64,000 nucleotides of DNA from Anseranas semipalmata (taxonomy: Eukaryota; Chordata; Aves; Anseriformes; Anseranatidae), in contig VXAA01003176.1 in assembly GCA_013399115.1 (NCBI GenBank), forward strand, positions 1,024,807 to 1,088,806, in the 5' to 3' direction. Below, one piece after another: positions 42,001 through 57,000 of this stretch (positions are counted from its first letter, which is position 1; each line of letters starts with the position of its first letter). Under the pieces are notes generated by a model that was given only the letters and a program-made list of their open reading frames with translations, was not told the DNA's origin and ran no database searches. Made by a program: the position numbers and the translations under genes.

Positions 42001-45000
42001 GCTGCAAGCAGGATATAGGCAACTGAAAAGGATAAGGAAGCTGTCTGTTGGTCCTAGCAGGGACATGCAAGGTACTGGGCTGAGCACCTGCATGCACAGA
42101 ACTCCCGATGAAAGCACTTGGGCAGGAAGGGTTGGCCTCCATTTCTCCTTGGAACAGGCTGATCATCAGTGTTGCTGGATTTCTGTCTCCTGACTCCCTG
42201 ATTTTCTTCTGTACAATTTTATACCTTTTCAGGCCAATGTTTTCCCTTTTGATTTCTCAAGCATCTAAAAGCCATCTTGGCCATCATAGCATCTTTTTTT
42301 CCTCTGTTCTTGAGCAACTCTGAGTACTTCGTCAAGGCTCTTTCTCACAAACTAAAGATTTTTCTCAGAAGTATGAGCCAAAGATATGTGGCTGTGCCAT
42401 TTCAGAATCAGACCTTGTGTCACAGACAGCTGAACTCCCAGGAGCAGACATTTTAGGATTACAGGTTCTGGAAGCTAGAATGAATACAGAAAAGGACTAT
42501 CTGATTGAAAGAGCAGTGAAGATATTGCCCTGCTAGAGAAAATGAAAAGCATCTGGATATTTAACTTCTTCCACTCTTTATTTTGTTACACTTGCTATTT
42601 TATATTTAGGAAAAAGAGGCATTAAGATACTTCTGCTAATAGACAATCATGGCATAAAAACAAATCGATGCAAATGTAGACCAGAAGCTATTAGAAAATT
42701 GAAACTCTGGAACTTCCTTCCAGTGGGAGTAAAAACCCAACTTTCATTAAAATTGGGGCTTCATAATCCTGTGATGGGGCTGGTCCTCCTGCAGCAGACT
42801 ATTAGATTTCTATAATTTAGAAAAGCCATTTATATGTATCTGATGCTGATCAAGAGATCTGAAAATAGCGTACACTTGATGCAAATTACTCGGAATTGGC
42901 TTCCATTACAATTAAACTTTCTAACTGAGATGCCAACTGTTCTGGTGATGTTCCATAGTGCAGTGGATGCTCACAAAATAAGAATTGTCCATGGTGTGTT
43001 TTACAGTTATCATCATGTTATGTATAACCTGAAGATAGATTGCTTTTTAATGAAGGAAAGTGGTTTGATTCTAGGAATTTCTTAAGTAAGATAAGCAGTA
43101 AGAATGCTACATAGGAAATTTTCGGGGAAGGAAATGAATTAATCCCCAGATAAAAGAAAGAGAGACACAAGAAAACAGAGAGTTAAAAGGGGTATGCCAC
43201 CTTGGACTGGAGTCAGTCTCAATGGCTTTTCTAGCGATTTTTAACGAGAGAGGAAATGTAGCTCTACACCTCTCTAGGTCATGCCCGTCCAGGGATAAAC
43301 TGGAAAGGCTAATGAGACAGCCCCACAAGTAAGCTGGTATTCTGAAGCAGAAGAAAGGCTTATTGTCATCTTTGATGCTAATAATATTTCTGTTCTTTTA
43401 TCTTTTTTTTGTTATGTTTCATTATTGTGCTTTTAGCTAGAAGTGGTTTTCTGTAATCTTGCGAAAAGATAAAGTGGATTTCCAGTAATCCTGTGAATAT
43501 ATTCCACTTATCCTATGAAGCTCTACAAATGTTGTGGTCTGTAGCACCACAGTACTGCAGCACTTATGCAGAGCTTAGCCCTTGAAACGTGTCTTTGTTG
43601 CAACAGAAGATGATAATGTAGTTTCACTAATTGCATAATTGCACAGGGTTTGGAAACGTTGGATTCTCTGTGGAAGAAGTGTCTCTTAGAATCATAGAAT
43701 CATAGAATATCCCGAGTTGGAAGGGACCCACAAGGATCATCGAGTCCAACTCCTGGCTCCACACAGGACCACCCAAAAATCGGAATTCAGACCATGTGCC
43801 TGAGAGCATAGTCCAAACACTTCTTAAACTCTGACAGGCTTGGTGCTGTGACTACGTCCCTAGGCAGACTGTTCAGTGCGCGACCATCCTCTCAGTGAAG
43901 AACCTTTTCGTGATATCCAGCCTGAACCTCCCCTGTCACAGCTTGACTCCATTCCCTCGGGTCCTGTCGCTGTCACCAGAGAGCAGAGATCGGTGCCTCC
44001 CCCTCGTGAGGAAGCTGCAGGCCGCCATGAGGCCTCCCCTCAGCCTCCTCTTTTCCAGGCTGAACAAACCAAGTGGCCTCAGCCGCTCCTCGTATGTCTT
44101 CCCCTCTAGGCCCTTCACCATCTTTGTAGCCCTTCTCTGGACACTCTCCAATAGTTTCATGTCCTTTTTGTGCTGTGGTGCCCAGAACTGCACACAGTAC
44201 TCGAGGTGAGGCCGCACCAGCGCAGAGCAGAGCGGGACAATCACTTCCCTCGACNNNNNNNNNNNNNNNNNNNNNNNNNNNNNNNNNNNNNNNNNNNNNN
44301 NNNNNNNNNNNNNNNNNNNNNNNNNNNNNNNNNNNNNNNNNNNNNNNNNNNNNNNNNNNNNNNNNNNNNNNNNNNNNNNNNNNNNNNNNNNNNNNNNNNN
44401 NNNNNNNNNNNNNNNNNNNNNNNNNNNNNNNNNNNNNNNNNNNNNNNNNNNNNNNNNNNNNNNNNNNNNNNNNNNNNNNNNNNNNNNNNNNNNNNNNNNN
44501 NNNNNNNNNNNNNNNNNNNNNNNNNNNNNNNNNNNNNNNNNNNNNNNNNNNNNNNNNNNNNNNNNNNNNNNNNNNNNNNNNNNNNNNNNNNNNNNNNNNN
44601 NNNNNNNNNNNNNNNNNNNNNNNNNNNNNNNNNNNNNNNNNNNNNNNNNNNNNNNNNNNNNNNNNNNNNNNNNNNNNNNNNNNNNNNNNNNNNNNNNNNN
44701 NNNNNNNNNNNNNNNNNNNNNNNNNNNNNNNNNNNNNNNNNNNNNNNNNNNNNNNNNNNNNNNNNNNNNNNNNNNNNNNNNNNNNNNNNNNNNNNNNNNN
44801 NNNNNNNNNNNNNNNNNNNNNNNNNNNNNNNNNNNNNNNNNNNNNNNNNNNNNNNNNNNNNNNNNNNNNNNNNNNNNNNNNNNNNNNNNNNNNNNNNNNN
44901 NNNNNNNNNNNNNNNNNNNNNNNNNNNNNNNNNNNNNNNNNNNNNNNNNNNNNNNNNNNNNNNNNNNNNNNNNNNNNNNNNNNNNNNNNNNNNNNNNNNN

Positions 45001-48000
45001 NNNNNTCTGAGCACCCTGGGATGAATCCCATCAGGCCCCATGGACTTGTATGGATCCAGGTGGAGCAGCAAATCCTGCACACATTCGGGGTTGGCTGGGA
45101 GTTTATCATTCCCACTGTCACGGTCCTCCAGCTCGGGGCACCTGGGGTCCTGAAGCCCATCATCGGTGTTGAAGACAGAGGCAAAAAAGGCATTGAACGT
45201 CTCTGCTTTGCTTATGTCCTTGTTTGTGTGGCTGCTTGGCTTTTAGCATCCTGCCGAGAGATCACAGAAACTTCTGCTAGGCAATCTTAGCACGAGTTGT
45301 GAAGCATGGATTGCTATATTCTACTTAACTGTGGGACACTGCTTTGTATTCTGGTGCTCTGTCTAAAACTTTGAGCCCTGACTAGATTTGGAAGCACGTA
45401 TGCCTTCTGCAGACTATTCTTGTCTACATTCGTACTCAAGAGAATTAAAGGACATATTTAGCAGAATCTTTCTTACAATTCTATTCTGAGTAGCAACGTC
45501 TGTTGCTATGCTTCTGTTACCTTGGCTGCTATGAATTTCATGGTGTTCTAAAAGGCTGTTACTTAAGCATAAATTTGACAAGTAAATCAGATTTTTTAAA
45601 ATTGGTTTCTGCAGTTTTAGCTTCTGCCAGTTAAACTGGCAGAGCTTGTGTCTATCCCTCTATAATAAACCTGGTTCCTCTTGACCATTGCCTTATGTTA
45701 TGCCATTAGCAAAGACCTTTTGTCCCAAGCCAAAAATGTGACATTGTGGATTGAAGCAATAATTTAAAAAAACAGTTTAAAAACTAATTCTTGGAAGATA
45801 ATGTTTCCATTTGCTTGAGTAATTATCATTGTTCTTGTAAGTGAGCATAAGGCTCAGATCTTTCCAAGTTCCATGCTTTGCATCTCTGTTTAAAAAAAAA
45901 AGAGGGGGGGGGGAAGTTGTCAGTTCAGAAAAAGCTATGTATCTGGAATGTTCCAGCTGGTTTTGTAGCGCTAGCACATCAGAAGTATACAAGTACTCCA
46001 TTTAATTGCTTAAAAAATAAATTAATCTATTTTGTGGAGTAGAAATAGTTGGCCTAAAACACAGAAGATGCTTGTGAGAATTGAGATATATGGTTGTGAT
46101 CTTTTGTTTCACAAACTAATAGACATTGGATTACTGTCATACAAAGATCTATGAAATGTGAGTTTTTTTTTTTCTTTAGCTGCAGCCTATGGCACTGATA
46201 AGCTCTGGTCATAGTTTTCATATGTGTTAATGCAGCTTTGGGAAGATCTGTGGGAGAAAATTTCTGAAAGTGTACAAAATACTGAAAAGCTTTCTGGAAA
46301 TGAAGTTTTTGTCATGAACTGTAGAACACATCAGAAAAATGTTAGTAAATGTTTGAAGCCCATTGCTGATGGAATAGAAATGTGGCAGTTTTCAACACAT
46401 AAAGAGACAAACACTGAGAACGGCCATTGTCATAAAACATAAAGTAGAAGACCGGTTACAGGCTTTTATTTTTTGCCACCATGATTCTCTGAAAGATTTT
46501 TTTTTTTTTTTTTGTCTGAGGGAACTTCAGCAGACTTCTTCTTCTGTATTTGTTTATTCCATTTAGTAAAGGCAGTTAAGCCAGGTAAGGTTTGACCGTA
46601 GGTAAACAAATGAGTGTTTGTGAATTAATCCACAAATGTTTGTAGCATAAAATGTCCTGTGCAAACTTCAGATGTAGCATTCTTTCCTATGTAATTGAGA
46701 AATACAAAGGCAGTGTCAGTATCTGTAGTGCTACCAAGACCATGCACTCTTTGGACAGAAGAGGTAGGTCAAGCACTTTCTGCGGCTGTGTGTATGTAGA
46801 ATACACATCTCCAGACTCCTGATGAAAAACAACAAGAAGTGGTACTTCTACAGTTCCTCTTATCTTCCTTTGCTCTGCAAGATAGCTTTGTTTGTTGTAC
46901 TTCCAAATATTTTGTTACTAGCTCCTTTCACGTTTTTAAGAACTTCCTTTTTGTCCTTTTAGTATGTCCCTGAAGCTGAAGCCCCATCCTACTGGTACAG
47001 GGCAGATAAGGACAGATCTTTAGCTACCCAGATACAAACTGTCTCTACCAGTTGCGAAAATGTGAAAATCTGGTTTCCATATGCCATCGGAACAGACATT
47101 TTAGAAGCTTCCTAAAATGGAAGGGATTTTTTTTTTTTTTAAGGCAGATTTAAGTTTTGATGATAAAGAATTAGCATTCTACTTGCTCAGAAAGTGGGAA
47201 TTTGGGAGCCAAGACCCTGCAACTCGTAAGCCATCTTGTTTCCAGGCTGCCTGAGTCTCAAGCCAGCTGGCTTCAGTATCTGGGTAAAGTGGCAAGAAGT
47301 CAGACAGGATTCCAATATGAATTTGTCAAAGTTGCACACTGCGGAAAATTCTGGTTTGGAAAAAAAAAAAAAGTATTTTATTCCTTATGAAAACTTCCAG
47401 CCAGATAGTTCTATCTGTCTGCTTATCTAGGAGACATTCATGAAGTAGTACACTGCAACAAATAAAAAACATAGCTAGTTTGAGATTTTGCAGGGGTTAG
47501 ATGCACAAAATGTTTAGTCATGTCACAAGTTTCATGATGTTTGATGTTAATATCTCAGATTATCTGATCTTTCAGGATTTGAGCAATAATATGGTGAATA
47601 TTATTATATATAATAATATAAAATAAATATACGATAAATATCAATACAATTATTAATAATTAATAGCAATAATACAACAGTATTATTATATTATTGTATG
47701 TTATAATAATATAATTATTAATTATTAACAATTGATGCAATTAATTATCAATATAACATATACAATAAATTAACCCAGAAAGCAAACATATACCCCCAAT
47801 ACTATTTTTCTATCATAATTATTAGAAAAGAAAATATAAATAGAATTTTTTGAACTCTTAATACTGACTCATATTATTTCAAAGTAATATGCCGATACCC
47901 TTCTTGTTAAGGGGAAGCAGAAAGGTTTGAGTTTCATAAACATTATTTTTATGTATAAAGAAAAATGTCTCCTGTCTTCAGTGGTTGAACAGTTTTAGAT

Positions 48001-51000
48001 AAATTGCTGTTGGCAGATTTAATTGGTATTTTTGAGTTTCTTTTTTCATTTCTTATTATTTTGAATAATCCCTTTAGCTGTAATTTCAATTGGCTTCTGC
48101 CAAAAGGTTATCTATCAGTCAGTTAAGACAGTCTCCTTGACAACAAGAAATCTGGTTCTTAAGAGGCAAGTGATTTCACCTTACACTCCCACTCTTTTTT
48201 TTTTTTTTTTTTTTTGATGGCTAAAATGTATATAGCAATCTACCCTCCTATTTTTCCTTTTTCTGCAATTCATTCAGCTGAAGATTTGTTTCCAGGTATC
48301 GCTTGAGACCCCGAGCATGTAGCTATTGACTGAATAGTTTAACTTCTCATTTTTTCACTCTTCTCATCATATGCTCTTGGCCATATGCCTTATTTCATGC
48401 TTTAGGCACAGAGGCTGGCATCCATTAAAATAGTCCCTTAGTTTTTGTTCAAGTATGGTCTTTCAAATTTTTTTTTCAATTATTTTCTCCTACAGTTCTT
48501 GTCCTAGCATGAAGACAGCTTTACATTTGTTGTATTACTTTGAAAATTCTTAACTTTCCCTCTTTTAGTTAGGGACTGGATCTCTTCCTATTCTTTAGAG
48601 CATGATATAAATCTAAATCACCTTTTAAAAAACAAGGCTTTTGTATATAAAATTATCTAGGTATTTCTAGTTTATGAGGTATATCTTGTTGGATGCAATA
48701 CACAGTTGGATTGGCTTTCTAACAGGAAGATGAACAAGGCTTCTGAGATTTGGATGCGTTTTGCTTCCCTTTTCTGCTTGCCTCTTAACTCAGCTTCTGA
48801 GTTCAGTTGGATATGCTGTTTTGTGGCACTATCACTTAAAATTAGGAGTTTATCATAAAGTTTAATTTATGCAAATTACATTTTTCAATTTCTATTTGCA
48901 ATGTGCAAATAGTAAAATTCAGCAGATATTTATTTCAGTAAGTGTACCTCTCAGAAAATTCTACTTCAGCTCAATGAACTGCATATTTGTAGTCTGAAAA
49001 GCAGACAGACATAAAGATTGTTAAGGAGTAGAAGAGTAACGGTAGTGTTACAAAAATTGATAGTACTTCTCATTCTTTCTCTCCCATAGCCTGAAATACT
49101 GCAGAAAATACTACCTGTCTGTCATAAGAGAATGCTGCAGAATTGGAGGGACTTGTGGGGATTGTGACTGCATGAATGAAAAAGCTGATAGGATAAGAGA
49201 AAAGGCGAGGACTATCTATTTAAAATAGAGATGAAGGATAAAAAGAATAATGAATGATTTTGAGTAGACAGGTTGTGGCTTTTCTGTCATTGTATTCAGC
49301 ATTAGAACACGGTGATATTCACTGAAGACTGATTAATGATAAACTTAACATACAGTTTAGATGTGGGACTTTTTGTTCAATGAGACTGTAGGATTGTTAC
49401 TGTAGGAAGGTGTTAAAGTCAAGAATTTAACAGGGTTCAGGGGGCTGGATAGTGTCTCACTGAAACTCATTGTTTAGTGAAATGTAGTTAAGGTAAAATA
49501 TCATTCTGGTTACCAATCTCTAATTTTTCATGATTATAGTGAGACCTTTATGAGAGGAGGTCTTATTATCATGTTTACTTCTCATATGTATTCTTGGACT
49601 TTTGTCTGAAGCAATTTATGTTGCCTGTTTGAAGGAACAGGATGCTGAACTACATAGAGGACAGGAATTATTATGCTGCTTTAGGTTTATCTTTTCATGC
49701 TCACTAATCTTTACTACAGTTCAAAAAAGCTGTTGTACCCTGAAAAATTAGACTACTTGATCTGGAAGCATTCTGCATTCTTAAACTTCACAGGATCACA
49801 GAATGGTTGAAGCTGGCAGGGACCTCTGGAGGCCATCTGGTCTAGCCCCCTGCTCAAGCAGGGACACCTAGAACAGGTTGCCCAGCACCATGTCCAGGTG
49901 GCTTTTGAAGATCTCCAAGGAGGGAGACTCTACAACCTTTCTGGGCAGCTGTTAAAAAAAAAAAAAAATTAATGTCAAGCATGGAGTACTATAGTAGCAC
50001 TAGTAGAGTGATAGAAAAGACTTTAGAAAATTCTTTAGTTTGAGTATGTTTAACAATTTATTAAAACTTATTCTAATTTTGAGTGAATTCTTAAATTCCC
50101 ATTAAGAATTGTCCCTTCTGTTAAGCATAGCTGAAAAGGGAAAAATACCAGTTAACTGAATGGAGCTACTTTTTAAGTAACTGAATAGCTTACAAAGTGA
50201 TTTTAAAGGAAGGGAGAGGGCACCTGAATAACTAAACAACAACTTGATAAGGATATGTGCTCTATGTTAAAAGAAAATTTCTGGTTCTGCAACCAGATCA
50301 CTAAATTTTGTCAGTGTTGTTTACTTTGTTGAGGCATTAAAAAAAAATCTGAGGAAAAATTATACAGCTTCTACACCTTTCAGAGATTGTGAAATATAAT
50401 ATTTTTATGACCTTGGAGAAGCTCCGAGAGATGAGATGGGATGGAATCCAAACCTGTTGCATAGTTGTTTGATTTGACCTACATTCAACTGCAAAAACAC
50501 TAGTTAGTTCTAATGAATCAGCCATTATTCATGTTGAACTGCTGGTTTAAACCATGTTTGTCAACAACATGCAGGACACAGGCTTTTTCTGGAATCTTTT
50601 TTGCTGTATTTGTGTGTACTTTCAAATCCAAAGTCAGCAAAATGAGAGTTAAGTAATTGTCAAGGGCAAGTATTGAAATGAATCAATGATGAAAATGTTA
50701 AATAGCTATGGTTGCTACTTTTAGTAGAATGTGTTTTAATATTTCATCTATTTTAATGAATCTATAAATATAAGTTCTGTGTTTGAGACCAAGCTTTAAC
50801 CTATATAAAATGTGTTAAGGTGTTGCTTCTAAATGTGACAAAATAGCATGCATATTGAATCATTTTCCTCTTTTTCCTCTACTGCTCTAATGCTCATTTT
50901 TGTATACACTTAGTGCTGTATGTTAGAGTACTTTCTTTTTCCTCCAAACAGAACAGCACTTTTCTGATGTCGTACTTAGTGAAGAATACCTCAATCTTGG

Positions 51001-54000
51001 TGTAGAACAGGTGTGCAGTTTGATATCTAGTGACAAACTTACAATTGCCTCAGAAGAGAAGGTAAGACCAACTGTACTACGGTATTCTTTTTATCCTTTT
51101 GTATAAGAGAGTGAGCTTGTTCATACTGCTCCTGTAGACTTGTCTGGACGGATTCTTTATTTCCTCAGTGAAATTAAGCATGTATTGTGCTTGTTTAAAG
51201 GATTTTTCCCCCAAAGTGTTGTCAGCTTGATGTTGAAAAATTAATCTCCACTCTTAAAAATCCTAAAACTGTATTAAATCACATAATCCTTTGTTCCTTG
51301 GAAAAAAATAGAAACTCAGTTATATGGAAGCTCCTTCTTAACTTCAGCAGAACAGAGAGCACATGCTGTGAGTCACAGGTTTAATCAACTCATCCCTTGG
51401 TAAATCAAGGGATAAATAACTTAGAAATAGTAGTTTGAAGAACAAGTATATGCCATCTACTACCTTTAACATAAGCAGTCCCCCAAACGTATTAAAAATG
51501 GACACTTGTATATATGGGGCTGTTTAGATTAACTGAACAAATACGTGTTGCAAAGGAGATGGCTACTCAGCTTGGTATAACTAAACTTCAGTTTGAATAT
51601 GTTTTGGCTCGCCTTTAGCTAAATCTTATCATTTCAAAGCCATTTGTGAAACTGATGTCTACAGTGAGTCCAGCGGATGTCCTTGAACCTCTAATTATTT
51701 TTTTGTGTAGATGCATTTGTTTTGAGCTTTTGAATCCAGTTGTGATCAGTTAAAAAAATATGTTGTTTTCATTTTTCCAAGGAGTATGTAGTTGTACCGA
51801 CTCTGCTCAAATGAGCCTAAACTGTATTCAAAAGCATGTTTGAATACTGATTTGATGGCTAGGTAGTGTTTCATGCTAAACCCTTTTTTATATTTGTGTA
51901 ACTCTGAATCTAAGAATGATCTGCTTAATCTGCAATTAGCAAAGTCATGTTGCTGCTCCCATAATACTCTGAAGGGCCAGATTGACATGTATGATGCTGC
52001 TTCTGTGGAGTATAATTAAGCATACGATAAGCCGTTGTGCAATACAGGAGAAAGTAGGCTTGGTACTGCTTCTCCTGGTAGACTCGATGAAAAGTCATCT
52101 GAGTGATGATGCAGCATGTCAATCCTCTTAAGACAGGAAGAAAAGTATGAGAGTTGTAATCTCTCTGCTGCTTTATTGTTTGTTTACAATTGGGTATTGT
52201 TTGTTTTATTGGGTTTTCAGTATTAATGAAATTACTGTGTGCATTTTGTCAACGTAGTGCAACTACCCTTGAAACACTAGTAGAGCTGTGGTGTAGACAA
52301 AGACTACCTAATGCATCTTCAGAGGTTTGTATTGGATAAATATGGAAATAATGGGAGCTATAACTGCTAGGGTCTTTTCTTACATCAGGAATTGTAGTAA
52401 AGTAAAAGCTATTTTGGGGGAGACACCAATACTTTCATAGTCATGAATTTGTAAGTCAAGGGACTCACATTTGTTTGTTTTCTGGCAGGTATTTGAAGCG
52501 GTGATAGCATGGGTAAACCATGACAAAGATGTAAGGCAGGAGCTAATGGCACGCCTGATGGAGCATGTTCGGCTGCCTTTACTCTCCCGGGAATATTTAG
52601 TACAGGTAAGCAAAAGGAACAGTAATTCCTGAGTATGTGAACATTTCTGTTTGCTTATTTTTTTTAATGCCAGGTGGATATTTTTAAATTTAAACAACAG
52701 TGTAATGTAGTGTGTTACTGATGATAAAAATAAACAAAACAAGAAACCACGACTACACACACGTGCATGTACATGTACTCATACGTACAGTCAAATGAGG
52801 GATTGCTACATAAAGGATGTCACATGTAAGTGATTTATCTGTTTGGATGGCTACTTGTCATGGCACACTAGTAATCTGAATGATTTAGTTTGCTGAGGTC
52901 AAGTTAGATTTCATTTGTAATATGATCTTTGTTACAATGCTTCTAAATTTCAGAATCATATCTATTAAGTTGGTTAGGACTTACTGACAAAGTAAACATT
53001 TCTTTACCTGGTTCAGATATAATACTTTTTTTAAGATCATTTTGACTATTTTGGTGTTGGGTCAAGTATTTAAGATAGAAAATATCAGTTCACTGTTAAC
53101 ATTGATTACTAGGTACAGTAGTAGGTTGGTAGGTGTTTAGTTTTAGAAAATCTGTCTTTGTGATATGAGTTTCTTCCACTTTGTTTTTTGTTGTTGGGGG
53201 GTGGTTTGTTAAATTCTTCTCTCCCCTCCACCACACCCTTAAGTGTTCTGTACAGTCTGTATTTGAAAAGTGAAGAAACATGTCTAATTGTGAGCAATCT
53301 CCATTGCCTAACACTGTTTCTTCCACTTAGTAATTAAGAGAATCTACATCTCCCGATTTCTTGTCAGTGACTGCATATTGCCATCACATAAATTTATGTC
53401 TAAGTGTGGTTAAACTACAATACAAAAATTCAGTGATCTGCATTTGTTCCTGTGAATACAGGCTTTATTACACTTCAGACTGTGATTTGTGTTTTACTTC
53501 CCTAACATGCTCAGACCTTGTTAAACTTCTATTAACAAACAGAGAGTTGAAGAGGAAATATTGGTTAAGAACAGCAGTGCTTGTAAAGATTACCTCATTG
53601 AAGCTATGAAGTATCACTTGCTGCCAACTGAGCAACGAGCATTGATGAAAAGCACTCGAACAAAATTGAGAACGCCCGCTAGCCTTCCAAAAGTAAGACC
53701 CTTATTTTTCCAATGTATTTATTTCTTCAAACTCCATTTTAACAGATTTGATGACAGCATTACCATCACTTATTCCAGTAAAATTTTTCGTATCAGAAAT
53801 ATTTGTCACAAAAATATAAGAAGTGATTAGCTTTACACTCCATACAACTTGATACAGATGGTTTTTTTTTTTTCTCCTTCCACCTCCCCTTCTCAAAATA
53901 TATGTTTTCAATAAGTTCTTCAGCATTTGTGATATATACAATGATGGGTCTGGTGTTAGAGATGAAGTAGGCCTGGTTTAAAAATAAAAAATGCACTGAT

Positions 54001-57000
54001 GCTTCTGAGTTGTGACATTTTATTTTTTTAGCGAAGTATAATTTTTTCTTCATTTTAGAAGAAGAAAACAAAACAAATATAAGATGTTATCTTCTTTCCA
54101 ATGATAAAGAAGTTTTGTCATTGTACATTGTGCCATCTATTATGGCAACTACAGTAATGGAATGGGAGATTTCATTCGGCAGATTTAGCACATTTACCTC
54201 AAAGGAACCAGAGAAGGCTGTTCTGTGATGGATGTTCACATTTTCATTGAATGTCATAGATGATGAATTTTCATATCTGCAGTCAGACTAGGATGTGCAG
54301 ATACAGCAGAATCTGCTTCATTCATGGGAGCTCTGCCTAGATTCTACTTGCTTCCTGCTTTGTACCTCAGATATTTCTTCTAGACACAATAATTTCAAAT
54401 TGCTTGCATTTTTCAAAAAATGAGTTTTGTCTATTTTGCAAGATTCAAATTGCTTATTTAGGAGAAACATCCTTTATTTTTTAAAACTTTTTTGATCTTT
54501 CAGGCACTCACATATATGCAAATAGTTAACAAATATTATCTACCTTTCAGTTGATGATGGTAGTTGGAGGACAGGCACCAAAGGCGATTCGCAGTGTCGA
54601 ATGCTATGATTTTAAAGAAGAACGCTGGCATCAGGTGGCTGAGTTGCCTTCCAGAAGATGTAGAGCAGGTATGTAATACTTTAGAATGTAGGTGTCTATA
54701 TAAACCATCGTATGTTCTTTGGAACAGTAATTAAGATACTTATCTGAGAAGGGCTAAGCCTTGACTTCAGTGATCATCTTTCAAATTCGAATGACAGACT
54801 TGCTAATCTGGATCTATACAGGGTTGTTAACTTGATCTTGATTTGTGCTTCAGTTTGTAATCTGTAGAATAAACTGCATCTTTACCTGCCATAGATACAG
54901 AAGATAAACATATTAAACTATTAATGCATTATAATAATGAGCAATTTTATTATTAAAATACCTTATTATTATTAAATTAGATGAAGAATGTGAAGAAGTG
55001 ACCACCTGATACTAAAAATATGAAAATGTGATCTTAAACTAGCTGAGATATCTAAGCAAGAAGAAATTCAGCAAGCATAATTTTCAGGAGTGTGAGACAT
55101 TAGTAACAAAAAATATCAGAACTTCTAGTACTTAATCTGAAGGAAGTGTGGCTCTGACACTGTCAAAAGTCTGTGTAGTGAGTACTGTAAATTGTGTCAA
55201 GTATCTGCATACTTAAGATAGTACAGAATAAAATAATTGACTAAGAGAATAAAATGTTCAACTTTCCTCCCCATTTTCCTGCTCTAGGAATGGTGTACAT
55301 GGGAGGCATGGTTTATGCTGTTGGTGGTTTCAATGGTTCTTTGAGAGTTCGCACAGTAGATTCCTATGATCCAGTGAAGGACCAGTGGACAAGTGTTGCT
55401 AATATGCAAGACAGGAGAAGCACCCTAGGAGCAGCTGTATTAAATGGCCTTCTTTATGCTGTGGGAGGATTTGATGGGAGTACAGGTATTTTTGCCTTTA
55501 TACACTGCTGATTAGTTTTTACTACTCTTGTCCCTACCTCAAGGAACATGTGAGCAGAAAAATTATCTGGTCTATTTTGTCCTGTTTGCATATGAAGTAT
55601 ACCTCTGCATTTTCATGTACTGTAAGTAGGATTATAAACAGCATTCTTTGAACTGTGGGAAGACTTTGTACATACACAGTTTATTCTCCTCACAGATGCA
55701 TTAAACCTTTTGTGCAGAGATGATCCCTTTCCTTAATAAATATTATTGATGAGCATGTGTATGTCGGAGAGAGCATTGTGACTTAACTAAAAAATCAAAA
55801 AAAAAAAAAAAAAAAAATCGAGAAAGAATTTTTCAGAGTTCCACAAAAGCTTTTAGTAATTTGCCCATTTTCAGACACCAGAATTGTGATGACTGTATTT
55901 GGCTAAGGGACATCAGTTATGCCTTTTGCACAGTAATCAACAGTTCTTAAAATTAAATAATTTGAATTTACAGATATGAAGGATTTTCTGGAAGGTAGTC
56001 AGTATGTTGCATCTAGAATTGTAGAGAAAATAATGTTTTATTGTTTTCATAGGTTTATCATCAGTCGAAGTTTACAACTTAAAGACTAATGAGTGGTTTC
56101 ACGTAGCTCCAATGAACACGAGAAGAAGCAGTGTTGGAGTAGGTGTTGTTGGAGGTAAGCTGACAAACGACATTAAAAAGGAGGAGGAGAAATGCAATCA
56201 TTTACCTTACTATCTTTTTCCACTTCAGAAAACCTACCTCAGATTTAGCTTTCTGCTCAACCTTGTAATTCAAATGGTATGAGAAATACATATTCATTCT
56301 ACTTTGTTTTGGCAAGCTTTTAGCATAGGTGCTTTGATTTTTTTCAGAGCTTCAACTGCTCATCAGGCGTGCCTGAGGCCAACTGGCAAAAAGTGTGCTA
56401 ACCATGCATGCTCTAGATTGCGCAAGTCAGCAAAGCTAGAGAACCTGATTACTGAAGCAATTACCAGAAATTCGTCGTTAGTGATGTAACTCTGCACTGT
56501 TTTCAGCTCTGTTATCTGTGGCTGACTTTGCTGGTTACATGCTAGAATGATGTCAAGGACAGTGCCAGGGAAACTGCTGACTTTCAAGGGCAACTTGGTG
56601 GTGAATAGCTTGGATGTTGCTTGCACAATGCAGACTTGGGCTGGCTCGTGGATCCTGAAACGGTTTTAGGCATGTTAGTTTTTTAAACTGCATAGGAACC
56701 ACTGCTGTTTTTTATCTGAAAATGCAAACTGTACAAGTAATTTTCATCTGATTTTTTTTTTTTTTTTTTAATGTTTCTAGGAAGCCTGTCAGTGAGCTTC
56801 CAATGTTGGACATACTCATGTCAGTGAGCATACAATGTTGGAATTAGTTTGCCTTTGGACAATTCTTAAATTAAAAACAGGTTGAAGTGCCTTTATATTT
56901 CAGCTAGGCAATTAAAAATCTTTTGACTCGCGTTGTTCTTGCTAGATACAGGCTGCCTTTTACCTCCTAAAAATGACAAGAACCATAGTGTATGCTAAAC

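Larger units (their letters stand above)
38232..50951 (+). other. KLHL2: KLHL2 intron 5 (12.7 kb, GC-AG)
   Basis: Starts GCAAGT and ends AAACAG. It contains a diverged plus-strand CR1 relic (39170-39600), a larger minus-strand CR1 split by the second N gap, a CR1 3' end at 49791-49950, a 190-base AT-rich low-complexity block, a 10-base-arm palindrome at 45623-45643, and several A or T homopolymers. No additional gene is recognised. Confidence 0.9.

Noticed and set aside
42640..42800. Possible ancient LINE 3' end (AACTCTGGAACTTCCTTCCA)
   Set aside because: The resemblance is too weak and short to assign a family by eye.
43973..45193. 406-codon minus-strand open frame
   Set aside because: Two-thirds of it is the N gap, and its two ends are in the wrong frame relative to the CR1 reverse transcriptase. 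It is an artefact.
15233..50951. Search for an intronic glycerol-kinase retrogene like the one within human KLHL2
   Set aside because: No glycerol-kinase-like coding sequence was seen; that retrogene appears to be mammalian.
52380..52760. 126-codon minus-strand open frame
   Set aside because: It overlaps KLHL2 exon 7 on the other strand and is a shadow of conserved coding sequence.
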